From: Arabidopsis thaliana
Lineage: Eukaryota > Streptophyta > Magnoliopsida > Brassicales > Brassicaceae
DNA length: 64,000 nt
Direction of reading: 5' to 3'
Assembly (NCBI RefSeq): GCF_000001735.4
Contig: NC_003076.8
Location: forward strand, 25,175,835 to 25,239,834
Below the pieces are notes generated by a model. It searched no databases, had not been told where the DNA came from, and saw only the letters and a program-made list of their open reading frames with translations. Position numbers and translations under genes: made by a program. Within the stretch, counting starts at the first letter, position 1, and the number at the start of each line of letters is the position of its first letter. Below are positions 52,462 through 64,000 of the stretch, one piece after another.

Positions 52462-53838
52462 TTAGTCACAGTTTGGTGGTTTCTTACACTTATATACGGC
52501 AGAAGCAGGTTGCTTATACACTGGAATGCTGTTTGCATCCAACAATCTTACTTCTCCTGGTCCAAAATACAACTCCGAGTGCCTTCGAAGGTCGAGTCCT
52601 TGGATACCAGCTTGTAACACCGATAAGTTGTCTGAATCAGGCGAAACAATCACGATTGTGTCTTCTGAGTATTGAGTCTCGAGAATAGACATGAGTTGCG
52701 TCACACGCACAAATACATCTGATACACTCTCGTTGGGGGTACCGTCGCTTATAGGAGGAGGTTTTGTCTTCATCGATATTGAGTCTAATGCATACACCTG
52801 CACAGAAGTTGAAACTTTCATACTTCAACCCGAGTTTTTGTTTGTATGTTTTAATGTGAAAAATGCTAAAATCTTACTTCTGATATAGATTCAAGCTTCT
52901 TGCCTTCGTAAGCTCCTAAACCACGAGCATCAAGGAAGCTATACTCCGGAACTATATAGCTGCGAAAACCAAGTGAACATAAAACATTCAGCGTACCATC
53001 ACAAAGATTAGATTCCACAGCTAAAACCTCACTAAAGAGTAAGAAGACTAATGGACGATTTTACCTGCGACTAATTCCATTGATGGCGGCGATGATTTCA
53101 GCAGCCTGATAAGCTCTCTGTGTTATGGAAGGCCAGAGCCAACAGTTTCGGTCACAAGCTCCCATTGCTTTTAACTGTAACGCAGCTCTCAGAGTCTGCT
53201 TCTTACCTTTCTCTGATAATCCGCTATCTACCGATGTTTTGGCAACCGGGTTTGTGTTGATTATCCCTAAGCTTTCGTAATCTGATTCCCCAGCTCTCAC
53301 AAGGTAATAACTTGATCCAAGAAAAAACAACAACCAAAAACACATTGTGTATTATTAGCTCCATTTTCTAAGATAACCAGGCTAAATAACTCCGGAAACG
53401 AATCAAGAACAAGAATCAAAATGTTAAAAGTCAGAGATTCACTCTTAACAGTTCAATGTGAAGAATTTGGAATCTCACTAATCTACTAAAGCTTTACAAG
53501 ATCCTTTAAACTTAGTTCCAATCAAAAGGACGAAGATACGTATACATTGATGCACATCTGGTTGTATGCACAGAAACTCAAAACTAGGGTTTTGAAAAAG
53601 TAAATTACCGATTAGAGAGCCGGAGAGGCGGCATTTGAAAGAGACCGCGTGCGTTAGCTGGTGCGGCGATGGAGACGGAGAGTGATGGTGTGGCAATACA
53701 TACGGAGAGAGTTTTGAAAAGGTCTCGGCGGGTAATATGCGGCGAGGAAAGTAAATTCAGAGGAATTTGGTAGGTTTCCGGCGACGGAGGAGGATGTAAG
53801 TGTGAGGCGGTGGTGACCGCCGGTGATGATGATAACAT
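52462..53838 (-). CDS. Phosphoglycerate-mutase-fold protein, predicted thylakoid lumen
   Basis: Exons in transcript order 53609-53838, 53065-53310, 52878-52959 and 52462-52797 join to 298 codons (297 aa). It belongs by fold to the histidine phosphatase superfamily: the strand-loop motif LVRHGES is recognisable but reads LVRAGES (Ala83 in place of the phosphorylated His). The second-histidine motif reads VSPDS (Pro239). The Glu of NESVSD (209) and an Arg in TQRAYQ are kept. The first 63 residues look like a bipartite lumen signal: a Ser/Pro-rich transit part, twin arginine at 37-38 (TRRDLFKTL), a hydrophobic core and a cleavage site after ANA (63). Catalysis by the usual mechanism is unlikely. 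A lumenal, non-enzymatic or altered role is inferred. I recall At5g62840. Confidence 0.88.
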
Positions 53839-54369
53839 AATTCAATCGTCATCTCAAACGGTATCTCTGGTCCTCCGTGTTTTAAGGTTACAAAACCACA
53901 ATTGTGAATCGCACATTCCGGTTTAGATTATGGGTTCGTTTTTAAAATCGAATCAGCTAAACCGGTAACTTTCTCGGAAATATTCTTAACCGGTCAGGAC
54001 CAAAAAAAAAACCTAAAACAAGAGAGAAACTCTGTTTATTACTCTGCTCTTAAGAGGACAAATTTGTTTCTTTCCTTACAGTTTCCAAAAAAGAAAATGT
54101 TATAAAAGTAATCTAATAAACTTCGATTAAAACTAAAATTGTAACAACGTACATAGATTCAACTTGCGAAAGTTACAATCATTTCCAAAAAAAAAAACTG
54201 AAAACCCATTTCTTCATACACAAGAAACTTCATAACTTAAGGGTTCCACTTGTTCATTTTTTTTCTACATAGGCTTACACAAAATAATAGTAATAAGAAC
54301 TTCACCTCACTTCTGATTCTATCTTAACCTATCGATGAAGCACCGTAGACGATGAAATAGCTGAAACTA
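53839..54369. other. Short intergenic stretch
   Basis: Promoter of the phosphatase-like gene (minus strand, with CCGGT repeats near 53960-53990) and 3' UTR of SWEET5. Nothing else is recognised. Confidence 0.6.
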
Positions 54370-55693
54370 TCAAGCCTGGCCAAGTTCGATTCCAGCATTC
54401 GAATAGCGCTTTTCTTTATCTTCATCGTCATCGTTCCAGTTAGTTGTTTTATAGTAAGTTATGTATATTATAAGCTGGATTATTCCTGATAGCGATCCAA
54501 GACCATTTGGAATCTGTTTTCATGCATGGAAGATAATTAGTCCTTTTTGAGATGTAGGGATTTGAGTTCCAAACAATAAAGATATATATGAGGGTTTACC
54601 AAAATATAAGGGTCAAATTTAAGACATGCATAAATGACCCAAACGACACCGTTCATGAAGTTGGCTAATGATAGGAAGAACGGCATGTATTTCACGCTCT
54701 TTGTCTTTATCACAAGTTTCTGTTCCACATTATAACTAAACTCATTAAATGGAAATTCACGAGATAAAGAGAACAAAAGAAAAAAGTTGATAGTGTAGTA
54801 TCCAATTTTTGCATTTCCGTGATTAGTTTAGAAAGAAGAGGCATCATACCATGACGGTGAGAGGAGCAGCATACATGATGACGTTGAAAACAATGCACAA
54901 GATCCCAATAAGCATTGATCTCTGCTTTGTTGTATGCAAAAAATACATTGTGCAGAAGATCACCACCGCCATGAATATTACCTCGATAACCATAGCTATT
55001 GTGATCTTTCTCTGTACACATATATATATATCATAACTTCACATATCAAAATCTATATCGATCTACATTTGAAGTAACAAACTAAAACAAACATCAACCA
55101 CTAATTCACTAATTTTCAATTGGTTTAAAGGCTATCAAACCTATGTCTGAAAAGTTTATATAAATTGAATAATTTAGAATGCATATACATATTTTTATCA
55201 TTCGTGTTGAAATTAGAGGTTTTAAAGGCTTACGCGGACAGGGGAGGTAGCGAAGACAAAGAAGATGGTGACGTAAACGAGTTCCATGAAAAGACCAGTT
55301 CCATTAATGGTGATGACGAGGAGACTGTCGGGCTGGACGAAAGGAAGTCCGTAAAATGTCCACATCATGCAGTTTAAAACCGTAGCTACGTATGGATCTG
55401 GCTTAAACTCGGAGACCGATTTCATCTTCCATATCTTCACCATCGTTGGTCTGCACAATTTTCACATATGTCATTGCATGCAACAAAACAAAAAAAGATT
55501 TAATCATCATGTGTGCTTACATTGGAGCGCAGAACAAGCCGAAAGAAATCACGTTTCCTAAACATATAACAGACAAACAAAGACATGAGCAAATGTTTTT
55601 GTTGTTGATTGAATTAAACTTTATGTTTGAGTAAATTGTGGAGGACTTACCAACGATTCCGACGATCGTCCGGGCGGTGTGGGGGTCCGTCAT
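54370..55693 (-). CDS. SWEET5: SWEET sugar transporter
   Basis: Exons in transcript order 55651-55693, 55521-55557, 55234-55450, 54850-55011, 54600-54719 and 54370-54513 join to 241 codons (240 aa), a usual SWEET length. Seven membrane helices with two MtN3 repeats are visible. Family motifs include [13 protein letters not shown], the MMWTFYGLP segment, [15 protein letters not shown], and in the second repeat [25 protein letters not shown] and PYILIPNGLG. SWEETs are bidirectional sugar facilitators. This member (At5g62850, also VEX1) is known from the pollen vegetative cell. The acidic tail ([10 protein letters not shown]) is cytosolic. Exon 2 is only 37 bp, as in other SWEET genes. Confidence 0.95.
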
Positions 55694-56797
55694 TTTTCTT
55701 TGTTTCTAAAGAAGAATTCTTTATCTTCTACAGATTTTATCAAAGAACTAATTTATATTTTATAAAAATAAAAGAAGAAGAGAAACAAAATATGTTGATG
55801 ATTTCGATTCTTCTTTTCGATGATTCTTGTTTATAATTTTTTTCTTTAGTACTGCGTTTCTTTTTTGTTTGTTTCTGATTTGTGATGTGAGTTTTGTTTG
55901 TTTGATGAAATAGCTTTTTTTTTTTTGGTGTGGTTTCTAGGTTCTGTTTTTGGTTTTTTGATATTTGGATTATTTTTGGTTTCTGCTTTATGAACAGAGA
56001 AAAAAGAAAAAGTGGATTTTAATAGTGAGTCTGTGAATCAGCAGAATCTGGGTAGAGTAACAAACGCATGACACGTGGTTTCAAATTTGAGCCATGAAGC
56101 CGTTGACTCCGCTCGTACCCCATGCATGAGAAACACCCGGCTCTTCACTCACATTAATACCTCTGTCTCTCTCTCTCTCTCTCTTTCTCTTTCTCAAACA
56201 TAATTACATTTACTATTACTACATCTTCATTATGTATAAAGAGTTTGTTGTCTCATATTCATGTCATAGTAAATGTTGTGTAGAGCATCTTGTATAGTAT
56301 ATACAATAATACAAAGCAAGTGAATATGTGCTGTAACCAAAAACTTTGTTAATAGCAACTTGTATTGATGAATAAAGAGAAGAGATTTTAGTTTTACTCT
56401 CTTTTTAGGTTTACTATGTAAACACTTTGCTATATATGAATCACTTAATATTCCTTTCTCATCAAGCTACGAAACTGCAAACGAATTGAATCAAGATGAA
56501 GAGAAACAGAACACACAAGCCTCAGGTTTCAGTGTGAGGCGCATCAATCGAAAATACTAAATTAATCTCTCATTGTTTCTTAATGTTTTCCCTTTAAATG
56601 TAGGTCGGTTAAGACTTGAGATCTAAAACCTAATGGGACATGAAACTGGGCTGCTTAGCTTATAAACTCTTTTGTATTGCCAATATATAGAAAATATCCA
56701 AAAAAACAAATGTCATAAACCCCCAAAAAATGTCAAAAACCAAAAATATATATGTGTTTTTCTTCGTTCAAGTTTAATGAAATAGAAAACTGACACC
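55694..56797. other. SWEET5 promoter and intergenic region
   Basis: It holds the SWEET5 leader and promoter (minus strand), poly-T near 55915-55926 and a CT microsatellite at about 56164-56185. No separate gene is recognised. Confidence 0.6.
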
Positions 56798-57772
56798 ATG
56801 AAGAGAGGACGCCAAGAGAAGAAGACCTCACGATCTCCAAAACGACGACAACAACGTCAGAACGAAATCTCCGAGAGAGAAAATTCAAACGGTATACATA
56901 TCCCTTTCGATGTAATAACCGATATACTCTCGAGACTCCCTGTTAAGTCACTTGTGAGGTTCCAATGTGTATCGAAGCTGTGGTCATCTCGTATCACCCT
57001 CTTGATCATGACTCGGTCATTATTCTCGCCCTCTACTTATCCTACTAATGATATATCATTCATATACCCAGACAAAGACAGTAATTATACATTAAACCAT
57101 GGGCGAAGTTGGGATTTTAAGTATCAATAATTTTCGAGGACTCTTCTGTTGTTGGTCAAGCTCGATCTATAAACATACCAATAGGAAAACGATTTTATTA
57201 CCGGAGGTAAAACACGATAGATGGAGCAACTCGTGTGATGGATTGTTCGGATATGATCCAGTTGAGAAACAAGTTTTCACATTAGTGGGAGGTCCAATGA
57301 AGCAGCAATGGAGGAGCCTTGACATCCAAGGCATTTGGAATCACTCTCCAGAAGCTAGGAGTAGTGGTTTATGTATCAAAGAGTTTATCTATTACATAGC
57401 ACATGTAGAAAGCTGGGATGATCCCGAATTCTATGAGCTAGTGAGGTTCGACGTTAGACACGAAAGCTTTGATCGTATTCAGATGCCCATAACTCTGCAG
57501 ATGAATCAGCAGCTCAGTGAAGTGAGTTTCGATGAATTGACTTTGGTAAACTACCAAGGAAAATTAGGATGCATACGTTACACCAAAGCTAGTGCAGAGA
57601 TGTGGATTATGGAAGATCATATTGAGCAACAAGAATGGTCTAAGATGATGATATTTGAGAAATTAGGTATTGCATCGCTGGTGTCAGTCCTAATGGTGAG
57701 ATTGTGATAATGCCAAAGACAGTGACATCTGCTCAATCTTTGTACCCCTCGTACTATGATCCGAAATGTTAG
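56798..57772 (+). pseudogene. Degraded F-box gene
   Basis: The ATG at 56798 opens a basic N-terminus and an F-box (residues about 35-65: IPFDVITDILSRLPVKSLVR, then FQCVSKLW). The frame ends at TAA near 57130. The F-box-associated part (NRKTILLPEVK, FGYDPVEKQ, WRSLDIQG) is in a second frame to 57707. A further break near 57670 puts the family tail (AGVSPNGEIVIMPK) in a third frame ending at TAG 57770-57772. Several expected blocks between the F-box and FBA part are missing. An intron could in principle bridge the first break, so a coding model remains possible (At5g62860 by memory). Confidence 0.68.
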
Positions 57773-58229
57773 TTTGTTGTACCCGCCGGATCACATTTGT
57801 TCAACTCGTTCCCTTAGTGAATAGTAGTTTTTATAATAAATATCAATTTTGTTTTATCAAGTGTATTCCTAAAAACATTGTTAGGAAAGTAACTATCTTA
57901 TAACGGATTCTAGCTCAAGATATTTATTTTTTCTAAGACTCGTTTTCACCAGCCTAAGAAATTGTTTAACACTTTTTATGATTCTCAATCGTGTTGATCG
58001 ATAATTGAGTTTCTAAGGTTTTAATATTTACAGCCATGATTCGTAAAAGTGTCAAGTGTGCATATAATAACATAGAAAAAATAACAATTTCTTAATTTAT
58101 ATTACAAGTGTCAAGTGTGCATATAATAAATAGGACCAATCATAATCCTTTACAGCTAAAACTTGAATCAAGTTATATTATCATCACGAGTCTTTTGACC
58201 CAAGAAAAAACTTCTCTGAGTTTCGGCCC
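57773..58229. other. Intergenic
   Basis: AT-rich DNA between the F-box remnant and the small gene at 58230. It contains the direct repeat at 58047-58129. The segment just before 58230 is the probable leader. Confidence 0.55.
58047..58129. repeat. Perfect 24-bp direct repeat, 59-bp period
   Basis: AAGTGTCAAGTGTGCATATA plus four more bases occurs at 58047-58070 and 58106-58129 without mismatch, separated by 35 bp of AT-rich sequence. It is in the upstream region of the gene at 58230. Confidence 0.85.
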
Positions 58230-58733
58230 ATGGAACTTTCGCAGTCGGACCCAACCCGAGATCCTGATACCCGGTACGATCAACGTTGCTGTTGTTTCCC
58301 CAGCTTCCGCCGATCAAGAAGCTCCACCGCCGTTGGTTACTCCTCCTGGGGACGAATTCGAACCGTCGATGACAGTAATCACAGCGGCGACCACGGCGAC
58401 GAGCCACGTTGGTGGATCCGAGCATCCTTGAAGATCCGAGAGTGGTCAGAAATCGTTGCTGGTCCACGGTGGAAGACTTTCATTCGTCGATTCAATCGCG
58501 ATCCACGACGCGGCCGCGATTGGGACGCAAGCGAGAAGTTTCAATACGATCCTTTGAGTTACTCTTTGAACTTCGATGACGACGACGAGGAGGATGAATA
58601 CGTCGGACTAGGTGGATTACGAAGCTTCTCGACCCGATTCGCTTCTGTCCCGGTTTACTCAGGTAAAGCTCCGGCGATTTCGCCGACGTCGTTGTCTGCG
58701 TTGACGCCGCGTAATGAGATCATTGAAAGTTAG
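58230..58733 (+). CDS. Small plant-specific protein of unknown function, single exon
   Basis: A 167-aa intronless frame. A Cys-rich patch (QRCCCFPSF) near residues 18-27 could be lipid-modified or metal-bound. A conserved-looking central block SLKIREWSEIVAGPRWKTFI is followed by basic RRFNRDPRRGRDW, then KFQYDPLSYSLNFD with an acidic run, and a Ser/Ala-rich C-terminus. I recognise the QYDPLSYxLNFD pattern from other unnamed plant proteins but not a function. The start at 58230 is the first ATG in frame. I recall At5g62865. Confidence 0.75.
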   Translation: MELSQSDPTRDPDTRYDQRCCCFPSFRRSRSSTAVGYSSWGRIRTVDDSNHSGDHGDEPRWWIRASLKIREWSEIVAGPRWKTFIRRFNRDPRRGRDWDASEKFQYDPLSYSLNFDDDDEEDEYVGLGGLRSFSTRFASVPVYSGKAPAISPTSLSALTPRNEIIES

Positions 58734-61401
58734 TGGGCGCGTGTGAGAAACGCGTTTGCGTTTCTGGCGGCGGGGAAAAGGCTGTCAAAATGGTTGACTG
58801 GTTTGGTTTACATCGTTTTTGGAGTCTGTCGCGTTTTCTTATTTAATCATTCTGTTTATATAATCAACTTTGAATTAATTTTATTATTTTCCCAGTTTAA
58901 TTAATTTATTTATCAACCAAATTTTATGTTTCTTGAAAGAGAAGCAATATTTTGTTTCTTTTTTGAGGGGATATTGAACTTGTTGTGGCTAATATAATAT
59001 AATTTTATGTAAATTAGCTGTTTAGCATATGTGGAAGTAATGATTTAGTTAATCATGGTTGCTTGACATGATTTCTTTATTTTTATAATCTATACTCATT
59101 TTTAAAATTCCACTCAAAAACTTTTCTGTTTTCCAAAGATATAGTTACCGTTAAAGCCGAGTAAAGAGAAGAAACTATCAATCGTTTGGGGTAGTATGTA
59201 ATGAACCAACAACACTTTTCCCAATTCAAACTTCAAACCTTTCTATTGGAAGCCATAAACGAATGACGATCATTGATCAAAACATTCAAATACATTTTTT
59301 CGTTTCTCTCAATTTATTAAGGAACTACATAACGATTTACATGTTCTAGAGAGAAAACTGTACCGAAGAATCGATTCACCTTCAGATTCATAAGAATGGT
59401 TCAAAATTCATAAGACCAAAAGAAACAGCAAATTAAAGAAAACAATAAAAGAAGGGACCGATAGGAACAAAGAGGGAGAAAACACGTGACCTGGCAAGGG
59501 ACTTCCATTACGTGGGTCGGCTCGTTTCGGATGTGGCCCATATATTGAGTTGTCGGGCCCGTTGCATTTGTTTGTTGAGTTCATATGATATATTCGAAAA
59601 AACTTTTACTTTTTCAATATTAACCCAACTTCAAATCCAATAACCATATTTCTTACTGCCAAAACTCGGATTTGTGATCTTCAAGTCTTTTTCACTTTAT
59701 GGATAATTTCCACTGTTAATCACGTTTTGCTTTTACGCGCATCAACTGTTGTGGAAATATATATTTATCGTTTGTTCTTGTTTCTTTTCAATGACGCTAT
59801 CCTTACACCAGCACGACATATGCTCCTGTTACATGTCTTCCTTAGAGACCAAAAGTTATGGATTCACTTGTACACACATACACATATATTGATTTAGTTT
59901 AATGTGATTACTAGTCTCCTTTTGCGATTTTCGTTCTTACTAGTCTCTATATTTATCTGGTTTAGGCCATACTTTTGTCATTGTATTGTATTATTAATCA
60001 GCTACTTTAATTTGTACTTGTATTTTGGAGCTTTTGGTGGAAATAACTTGCAAAATACTAAAATATTGGACCAGAGAGCGATAAGTTCCCGTGGTCGTCC
60101 TTTTGAAGACCTCTCTAGTTAACAATACTTTTGCATTTTCATATTTATGGTGGTTGCGTCGCCGTCGATATAGTCGTAGGTATTACTCCAATAATTAACT
60201 TACCTTATAAAATAAAATCATTTATCTTCTGCTTTTGGTAGATGTTCACACAGTTTGGCTCCAACATCCACCTATAAATGATTATTTAAACACATGACAA
60301 AAACACTTTTACTTTCTAAACCATGAGTCTGCAATTATATCCATAAACAAACAAAAAGGAACTATTTGGTAAGAGTATTCAATTTTTAATAACTGTATTA
60401 AAAGTTGCTTTGTGAATATTGAGAATTTTTATTGCTGGTTGTTGCCAACGAAACTCTTGTTGGCAATTTTAAATATCTTGAGTAAATTAAATTAGATGAT
60501 AAGTTTTTTTAAAAGTAGGTCCACATAAAAAAATCCATATATCCTAATATAATAAATGAATATCCTAAACTAAAATTACAATTTTAGAATTATCAGTTTT
60601 ACACTTGTGAATTGTGATATAAGTAATGTTGAAAGGTTGGTCTTAGTGATTTTGCTATAAATTTTTGTTGCTATGATATTCTATTATTTTATATATTTTG
60701 TAACCCTAGCTTGTAAGTTATGCTATATACATTATATGATATGTAAGTCTCGAGAGAAAAACAAAAATAGCAAAACATGTATTCGACAGTACATGTTAAT
60801 GTATACAAATATGGTATATCCATCTTCACTTGTCACTGTGTGGCTCAACGTGACACTATTATTAACTTGACGAATATCTACCTTCTCTTATAATTCGATT
60901 CGTAACGCCATACTTGTATGTAATACACATTATTTCATTTTCTTACAATCCAATACAAGTGTAATAAACACTTAAAAAAAAAAAAACAAGATTGAACCAC
61001 CAAGATTTGGTTAACAAATTCCAATGCAAATTTGCTCGTTGGAGTAATAAATGAACTACAAGAATTTGGAAAAGGAAAGCTTGGACGATGGATCATGTGA
61101 GTCATCACCGCTCTTTCTCTATCTTCAAGTTCAAACCAAAAACAAGCCACCAAATACCAATAAACAATTTCGTTTATCTAATTGGAAATATTGAAAAAAC
61201 AAACAGAAAAAAGTAAAAAAGGAACAGAAAAAAAAGCCATAAATTTATGCAACAAACCCTACCTTCTTCTATGCTCTAAAGAGGGTTTATTTATCTTTTA
61301 CTCCTCTTTTTAAGTAATCTCACTTCATTTATCTCTCTCTCTCTCTCTATTTCTTTTGCTTCCTTTTGGTATTTGCTTTGTATGTTTGTTTTGAGATCAA
61401 A
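58734..61401. other. Intergenic, including ROP10 promoter
   Basis: A 2.7-kb AT-rich stretch. A G-box core CACGTG occurs at 59483-59488. The final part has a CT-rich leader (CTCTCTCTCTCTCTC near 61332) before the ROP10 start codon. Open frames up to 72 codons show no domains. No RNA gene or mobile element is recognised. Confidence 0.6.
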
Positions 61402-63105
<1,704 letters not shown>

Positions 63106-64000
63106 TGACGATGACCCAACTCAGTCTGATGATTTTAAACTCCACTTTTGAGATTGTGTGATAAACGAGAGACTTTATATTATATAGATTGAATCATGTA
63201 AGAGATTATTAGCCTCTAATCAATCAATAGTTACCTTGAAGAGAGAAAGAGGGGGAGGTAGAGAGCTTATTATTAATTCAATTGTGTTTATTTGTTTCAA
63301 ACCTGTTATTGCAATATATTAGCCATTTTGATACAACAGAGAAGCTCTCTCTTCCTTCGCTTAACCCTGTGAAGACAAGCAGTTATTGTCCTACATTAGC
63401 AATCAAGTAATTTTATTTTGTTTGTTAATGTTGATCTCTTGTCGTTACATTGTCCAGTGTCAGTCAAATCACTGTCCTCAAAGTACAACTGACCAAACTT
63501 TGTCTCTCTTGACATAGACATTAAAACTTTCTACATAAGAGTCTCATATTTCAGTAGTCGCAGGCTAATTCCAGTCGGTTCCAATGACACATTGTCTTCA
63601 AGATTTTGAGACAGCAGTTCCAAAGGTTTTTTTATCTTCCACCTGACCAAAAAAAGGAGATTAAGCCATAAAAAGATGGAAGCGACGAACTCAGTCGAAG
63701 ACTTTCCGATGAGACTCGAGTACACGAGAAACGACCACTGGACTCACCAGACCAGTCCCAAAGGCAAATAAATAACGGAGTAAAAAAAAAAAAAAAAACG
63801 CCGAGTTTCATCTAAACATAATAGAACAAATGTCAATGGGTCCGAGAGAGCCTGTAAGAGCATAAATGGGCTTTAATCGGGCCAAATTAAATGTAACTCT
63901 TTCTGTTGTTGTTTTTCCGGTGTACCTCTCTCTGTTTTTTTTTTAGCTCTTTTTGGAAAAAGCAACTTTTTCTTGATTTCTTTTTGACGTGAAAGCAGGC
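63106..64000. other. ROP10 3' UTR and promoter of the next gene
   Basis: After the ROP10 stop, AT-rich sequence follows. A 64-codon minus-strand frame at 63531-63725 has no domain and is not convincing. The last 150 bases, with GGGCTTTAATCGGGCC near 63869 and CT-rich sequence, look like the promoter and leader of a plus-strand gene whose coding region lies beyond the window. Confidence 0.55.

Noticed and set aside
63531-63725. 64-codon minus-strand frame near the window end
   Set aside because: No domain, no splice partner and ordinary AT-rich composition; probably chance.

Overview
The window is plant nuclear DNA and reads as Arabidopsis thaliana chromosome 5. It is AT-rich, its genes are split by short GT-AG introns, intergenic DNA is full of poly-A/T runs, and the deduced proteins match a gene order I recognise from memory as roughly At5g62690 to At5g62880. 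Locus names and symbols come from that recognition and not from a search. Exon joins were worked out by hand from splice sites, reading phase and family conservation. Most assembled models give the length expected for the family (for example beta-tubulin 450 aa, DXR 477 aa, PEX14 507 aa, ROP10 215 aa).

Layout. 1-5.1 kb is gene-free and holds a hAT-type MITE with an 8-bp target duplication and a Helitron-derived 3' end. 5.2-10.7 kb is a tandem duplication carrying TUB2 and TUB3. 11.6-14.5 kb is an LRR receptor kinase. 16.1-19.0 kb is a plastid HPP-family protein (nitrite transporter NITR2;1). 21.7-24.2 kb is an NPF4-type transporter, and 25.5-26.7 kb is the SPFH protein HIR1. Next come a small Lys-rich protein, a 12-exon P-loop protein related to animal YLPM1 (both minus strand), and a DUF1645 protein at 34.7 kb. 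A frameshifted J-domain gene at 37.4 kb is followed by DXR of the MEP pathway (minus strand), a SINA-like RING protein and PEX14 with a decayed exon copy just upstream. 48-56 kb carries a CASP-like protein, a broken F-box gene, a histidine-phosphatase-fold protein with a predicted thylakoid-lumen signal, and SWEET5, all on the minus strand. 56.8-63.1 kb carries a second decayed F-box gene, a small plant-specific protein and ROP10.

The genes do not form a pathway or operon; this is ordinary euchromatin of independently transcribed genes. Plastid function recurs (HPP/nitrite, DXR, the lumenal phosphatase-like protein), but that looks coincidental. I found no evidence of a new multi-gene system. 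The observations most worth following are: a phosphoglycerate-mutase-fold protein that has lost both catalytic histidines but carries a twin-arginine lumen signal; near-identical tubulin exons beside diverged introns; a GC-AG intron in the receptor kinase; three genes broken by frameshifts; a fossil PEX14 exon; and the ROP10 terminal intron, whose retention would truncate the lipid-modified tail.
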